Source: Plumapathes pennacea (taxonomy: Eukaryota; Cnidaria; Anthozoa; Antipatharia; Myriopathidae). From it: a stretch of DNA of 64,000 nucleotides. How positions within the stretch are numbered: position 1 is the first letter of the stretch; the number at the start of each line of letters is the position of its first letter. The position numbers and the translations under genes are program-made. The stretch covers positions 9,946,001-10,010,000 of the forward strand of contig OZ038466.1 of assembly GCA_964036295.1 (NCBI GenBank), read 5' to 3'. Positions 59,404-64,000 of the stretch are shown here, piece by piece. The notes below the pieces were generated by a model, which was not told where the DNA came from, did not search any database, and was given only the letters and a program-made list of their open reading frames with translations.

Positions 59404-59443
59404 TACCCTGCGAGCAGAACCACGTGGTTCTGCTCGCAGGGTA
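59404..59443. repeat. Perfect 40-bp palindrome
   Basis: TACCCTGCGAGCAGAACCAC followed immediately by its exact reverse complement GTGGTTCTGCTCGCAGGGTA, with no spacer. The symmetry ends sharply on both sides. Confidence 0.95.
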
Positions 59444-59558
59444 ACAGAGTGTGCGCCGGTTATAGCCACAGATGGACTTTAGAGCAAGTTTTTGCATTTC
59501 TACATATTTTTTTCATGCTTGTCCCCACACAAAATTTGTGCTCTTTTCCGGCAGAATT

Positions 59559-59592
59559 TCCGAGCCGAGCCGAGCCGAGCCGAGCCGAGCCG
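59559..59592. repeat. (GAGCC)n microsatellite
   Basis: About six perfect GAGCC/CCGAG pentamer units. Confidence 0.95.
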
Positions 59593-59599
59593 GTATTTC

Positions 59600-61826
59600 C
59601 TGCTTATTATAGTTGAAATGTTTTCATTGCTTGCATGACTATAATCCAAAGCGGCTCCGCCCGAAAGGGTTCCCGTTTCATTTCAGGTATACTGACATCA
59701 TTGCAACCAGTATGGAGCTTAAAACAACAAATTTTTAGTCGTTCAGATATAAAGTAATAGCGTGAAAAGGGTCTATAGAAGGGTCGTTATATTTCGATCT
59801 TGATGGCATGAACCTCTCCATACAACTGCTGCGGCCTTTTCCCAACAAGAACAATACCCTTTGCCGAACTGTGTGAACAATACCCTTTTTGCCGAACTGT
59901 GAACAATGCCTGTGAAGTAGCCTTCATTGTTGCTTTCCCGCGTGTACTCTAGTTTATATGCAAATTATTCATGTAACTGGTCAGTTCAGTGTTTCTCTCG
60001 CATCGTAAGTCAAGTTAAGTTCAGTCGTCTTCGTTCATTGTAATTTTTAGTTCTTCCGCATATTAGAAATCCGTTCAAATTTGTTGTGAAGAGTCAGTCA
60101 GGGAGACAAGAAGTACCCTACAGATCCACTTCACCCCACCCATGCCCACTCATTTCTCCCCTACACAACGAATGTGTTTGGCAAGTTTGTGTTACTGATT
60201 TGGAGATGGTTCATATTAATTGTTTTGAGCTATTTTTTGTTTTTGTTTTTAACCAGTGTAAGCTAAATAGACTCTCAGGTAACAGTTATGCTTTGGTTTT
60301 CAAAATGTGCTCACACGCTGGGGTCTATAGTTTCAGACCTTCAACCCAAACAAAAGGTAGAAATTGAACGAAAGAAGAAAAGGGAAGCGCAAATACGTTC
60401 CATCTTAGTTATAGCGTGAGCTCCAGCCGCTCTCCTGTTTCAATTTCCGGTCCGTGTGTTGTCAGTGTGCTCAAGCATAACCCATTGAACATGACTGAGC
60501 CTCAACGATATCAAACCTTGAAATGTCGCGTAAGAAGACATTGAGATCCGTGCGATAAATCTTCTATGGACTCTGGTACGTCGGCAAACCTATCTTCACT
60601 TCAGCATTCGTGCCGAGCTAAACGCTTGAACGAAAAATGCCAAAGGCGTCGAGGAGCTCTCAGAGGTCAGCTGCACCAAGCTAGTCTCGTCTGACTGCGA
60701 AATATACCAAGTCAAGCCGGAGACCGCCCCGCAAAAGTTTAACACAGTATGAGGGATTACTATCCAGCCGACTTGTGGGCACAAATCGCTGTGCTCGCGG
60801 GTTCTTGTTCAGCGGGGTGCTTCCGCTATGAAGTACTGTTAGTTTTAGAATCCAAGCGGCGTTAACAATAAAGCTCACATACCTCACAATCACACGAAGC
60901 AGCTATGGTTAGGCCGAAGGAAGAGTCACTATATACTCAATACGGTGCGATTCTATTTGTTATGATAGACATTTGTCACGAATCACTCATCCCATATTGC
61001 ATATCTTTATGGAACTCATTATAACCACCTGCGTAAACTGCGGTGACATAGAATCGAGGTTCAATTGTTTTAGATTTTTTGCTTGATTTATGTGCAGTTG
61101 TATTTGACTTTGCGAGCTACTGATACTATCAGGCAAAAATTTCCGCAGGTTTTGTGCTTTATATTGAAGTGAAGACAATTGGCGCAGGCTTCGCGGAGGC
61201 GATGAGTTTACAAAATTATAAATATTCCTTACGTGATAAAACCTCCTTATAAAAACAACAGGGAATTTATTGTTGTAACAACAGGTAATTTATTGTTGAT
61301 TGCGCTAAATGTTAATAATTTTTAATTTCAAAATTACTGTTAGATAGTCCTTGGGCCAGTTCAATTCACAAGTGTATTTTGCAATTTTGCCGTACTTTTA
61401 AGGACGTAACGTTCGCGCGAAATGTTTCTCAGAATTTCTACAACAGTTAGATTATGGGATCTTTATACCGACTCCTATACAAACTTTTATAAAATCTGGA
61501 CCGTCCTGAATGTTGCGTAGAGCAGCGCAGCGGGATTACGTGATGCGCGCAACTTGAGCTTGGGCTACTTGTGCAGAAATGACAAAAATGCGGTCTCCAG
61601 TGTGGTAATTACCAAATTTCTCGGTATCACTGGTTTTCGCGTGTTTTGCGTTTTGTGCTTGGGCCCTGGACCGAGTGCGGCATGAAGAAACCAAAAAATC
61701 CCATAATTCCTATCGGTGACAACTCTGTGCCGGAAGCGGGTATTTCCCGCGAAACTTTTTTTTAACTTGCTTTCGAACTCGTAAAGTGGACTCTGCTTAG
61801 CATTTAAATCTGTTTTATCATTCAAT
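59600..61826. other. Gene-free stretch
   Basis: No exon or recognisable element is supported. A short direct repeat near 59850-59900 (CAATACCCTTT…GCCGAACTGTG, twice) stands out. The end nearest 61827 presumably contains the promoter of the coiled-coil gene. Confidence 0.4.
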
Positions 61827-62317
61827 ATGAGTTACTCACATCCTCAGAGACCAAGAAGGGTGGCTTACGCTGGAGCCAGGCGTGACGTTCAGGGTCAAGG
61901 ACAGGACGAAACCAGCAGAAGCGCTGAGGATCCATCGAATGTGCCCGAGGAACCGACTCAAAGGTTAACAATATTGACGTATGAGCATTTTCCCTCTTCC
62001 TTCTTTACAATTTATGAAAACAGTTGGTTTCCTGCAGGAGATGTGGATACACGATGATTTCGCCGAAGGAAGAGAAACGAACTCATCTGCTCGAAGGTAT
62101 AACAAACGCGACAAAACTCCACCATCAATCAGCTTAGTTAATTTTTCAGACCTGCTGTTAGTGCTGAAACTAGTGCGTACTGCATACTTTGTTAATTGCG
62201 TATTTACAACGATTAAGACGCTTTAGACGAGTACCTGCTTCTCGTTTTATCCAACAGAACAGTACTGCCATTCTGAGAAATGATTCATGTGGTATTTCCG
62301 AGAAACAAGATACTATA

Positions 62318-62348
<31 letters not shown>

Positions 62349-63953
62349 TTGCTCCTTCGCATTCGTTTTATGCTTTGCAAAAATCACGTAATAAAGATCA
62401 AGTTAACCTGTAATTTTTTCGGCAAGGTGAGTTTAGTTTTTGTCAGGAGCCATCCCCTGCTACTCTAGACCGGAAGTAAAAATAAATAATTCAGAGCTTG
62501 CATTTTAGATATCATTATAGTTAAATATCATTTCATAGTCAATTATGCGTTTCAATCCTACAAAAGGTTGTAGTGAATTGAGTAATAACGTTAGAAAGTA
62601 AGGAATATTGTATACAAAAAGCCGGCAGTGGATGGTAAGTCTTTTCCCTTCCCCAGCTCTGCTGTTTTTTGGGCCCTGCTCCACGACCCGCTTTTGGGTA
62701 TCCAAGGATGCCCCTTCCCACACAGGGATACTTTACAAACCAAGAAAAATCATTTTTAGTTCCCCGTGCCAGGTTGATGGAGAGGAGGGGAAGGGGAAGA
62801 GGTAAATAAGTTGGATCCAAGAGCAAGACTAAAGCGAGTACTATACTCTCCTCAGTCTTACTCTCGGATCTCCCCAATAATTGGCTTTAAAACAAATGGT
62901 ACTTTGTAGCCACACTGAAAAAGAAAATACAGCAAATTGATTGATGCATCATAATCAATACAGTTGCTAGGAGAGAGGCAGAGAATGCAGAGGCAAGAAA
63001 GCAGCAGAGGAGATCTATTCCAGTGAGGGAAAGACCTCAAGCAGCAGGGGGAGTGAGGTCATACCAAGATGTTGTAAGGCAGAGACAAAGAGCAACAAAT
63101 ATATCACCAGCTACACAGGCCTTACAAAAGAAGGTACACAAATGGAGTATTGTTTTCTGCCCATTATGGCAGTCTACCATAAGCAGGGGTGGCCATAACA
63201 TCTTGAAATCTGAATATTACTGTCTCAGTGCAGCTTTGCTGAGGTGAAAGCTGACTATTTAACTCTTTCACTCTTAAATGTGATCAAATTCAATTTTCTT
63301 CCTCAGTCTCTGACCAGAAGGATATCATACAGTGTGAAGAATTTGCCTTCAGATGAAAATTGGCCTATCAATAATTCTCACTATATAACTCATATAGTTT
63401 TTGAATGGCTAGGGAAATTTGTATTCTGAGCTCAGGAATGAAATGGTTAAACTAATGTATTATTTACAGTCAATCTCTCAAATATGTATATGTTTTTTCT
63501 TCATTTGGAAGTTTGTGACTGGTGTCAGGGGTAGTGGATGTGCCTCACTCAAGACAACGAGAAAATTTCTTTAAAAAAAAAGGTATACAGTAGTTCTAAC
63601 AGACTGGCAGTTTTATTGCCTTTTAATGTAACTTCTCCTTCAGGCAAAAAGAGAACAGTGGACCAAGGAGAAGAAAGACAAGGAAGAAAGACAAATTCAA
63701 GAAAAGAAAGACAAAGCCAGAGCTCAGGTACAAAGCCATGACACTCCTTTCTTAATATGCCTCTTTGAACTGGGTTCAGCTTTATATACCAGTACAGAGA
63801 CCTTGATTTGTTTGTTGCATTTGATTGAAGTCCTGTAGAGATGTTTGTTGATCCTCCTTCATGAAATAGGCTGTCTTTTACTTGTTATCAGGCAGAGAAG
63901 AATGAAAGAAAAGATAGAGAAAGGGCAGCAAGAGTAAGAGAGGAGACAAGGAT
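61827..63953 (+). CDS. Charged coiled-coil protein, 5' part (EPSTI1-like, tentative)
   Basis: Phase-matched exons are 61827-61963, 62971-63133, 63644-63727 and 63892-63953, and the gene continues past the window. The protein starts MSYSHPQRPRRVAYAGARRD, continues through a polar segment (GQDETSRSAEDPSNVPEEPT), then REAENAEARKQQRRS and GGVRSYQDVVRQRQ. It then becomes a Lys/Glu-rich helix (AKREQWTKEKKDKEERQ and onward). The GGxR…VRQ(R/K)Q segment followed by a KREE-type coiled coil is loosely like EPSTI1, but the evidence is weak and the composition is low-complexity. No signal peptide or membrane segment is seen. Exon-like pieces at 62038-62096 and 62773-62801 have good splice borders but break the frame and were left out. 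Confidence 0.65.
62312..62351. repeat. (TA)n microsatellite followed by a T-run
   Basis: About 14 TA units then ten or more T, in the first intron of the coiled-coil gene. Confidence 0.95.
63256..63452. repeat. MITE-like element with CCCTTTCACTCCTGA ends, copy 3 (inverted)
   Basis: It begins TTTAACTCTTTCACTCTTAA and ends GAGCTCAGGAATGAAATGGT. The interior CAATAATTCTCACTATATAA is the reverse complement of the pattern in the copy at 5870. It lies in an intron of the coiled-coil gene. Confidence 0.7.
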
Positions 63954-64000
63954 GTAAGTTGAAGTTGATTGACTTTCATAGATCATGCAGACTCTCCCTA

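Noticed and set aside
59050-59469. 139-codon minus frame with two hydrophobic stretches (FFLGLQFLQGLTLCLIYF)
   Set aside because: It faintly recalls a receptor transmembrane end, but there is no domain match, no splice support, and it begins in the 40-bp palindrome.
62038-62801. Extra exons 62038-62096 and 62773-62801 in the coiled-coil gene
   Set aside because: The splice borders look usable, but including either breaks the frame, whereas 61963 joins 62971 in perfect phase.

Overview
This window is eukaryotic nuclear DNA from an intron-rich animal. Short exons with canonical GT-AG borders, closely packed divergent gene pairs, many small inverted-repeat elements and the mix of families (EndoG, BAG1, ZBBX, a VEGF/PDGF-like exon, GPI-type YHYH proteins, a Helitron fragment) fit an anthozoan cnidarian, most likely a stony coral. 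The organism call is inference. No tRNA, rRNA, CRISPR array or bacterial-type operon was recognised.

Layout. 1-2.2 kb: repeats, then a frame-disrupted last exon of a VEGF/PDGF-family growth factor (+). 2.9-8.8 kb: a nine-exon endonuclease G gene (-). 9.0-11.4 kb: a seven-exon BAG1 gene (+), divergent from EndoG across 140 bp. 11.8-13.5 kb: a six-exon gene for an unrecognised 169-residue acidic helical protein (-). 13.6-20.8 kb: ZBBX (+), with a B-box zinc finger and a 1.5-kb last exon, divergent from the previous gene across a short gap. Introns and flanks hold many MITE-like elements.

22.8-46 kb is dominated by structured repeats: (a) 22.9-24.3 kb, exon-like modules of about 72 nt separated by introns of about 103 nt in tandem; (b) 24.3-30.1 kb, a pyrimidine-rich minisatellite with a higher-order period near 300 bp; (c) 30.2-34.6 kb, a direct segmental duplication of about 2.78-kb offset enclosing a tandem repeat of about 265 bp; (d) 34.6-45.9 kb, about 26 copies of a 432-bp satellite. 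Every unit of (d) carries a splice acceptor, a cassette about 198 nt long, a splice donor, several hairpins, an Sm-like T-run and a closing hairpin. No convincing long protein frame crosses this region; it looks like a repeat-built non-coding locus.

47-51 kb: MITEs and a decayed Helitron N-terminal fragment (-). 51.8-56.1 kb: two tandem YHYH-domain genes (-); the proximal one is complete with signal peptide and hydrophobic tail, the distal one lacks a visible signal-peptide exon. 56.6-57.4 kb: the catalytic exon of an HNK-1/chondroitin-type carbohydrate sulfotransferase (-). 57.5-61.8 kb: a MITE, a cluster of short hairpins sharing GTCGT, a perfect 40-bp palindrome and otherwise unexplained DNA. 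61.8-64 kb: the first exons of a charged coiled-coil gene (+) running off the window.

Functional links: EndoG and BAG1 are both tied to cell survival and death and share an intergenic promoter region. ZBBX is expressed in ciliated cells in vertebrates, which makes its divergent unknown partner a candidate cilium-related protein. These links are inference from position.
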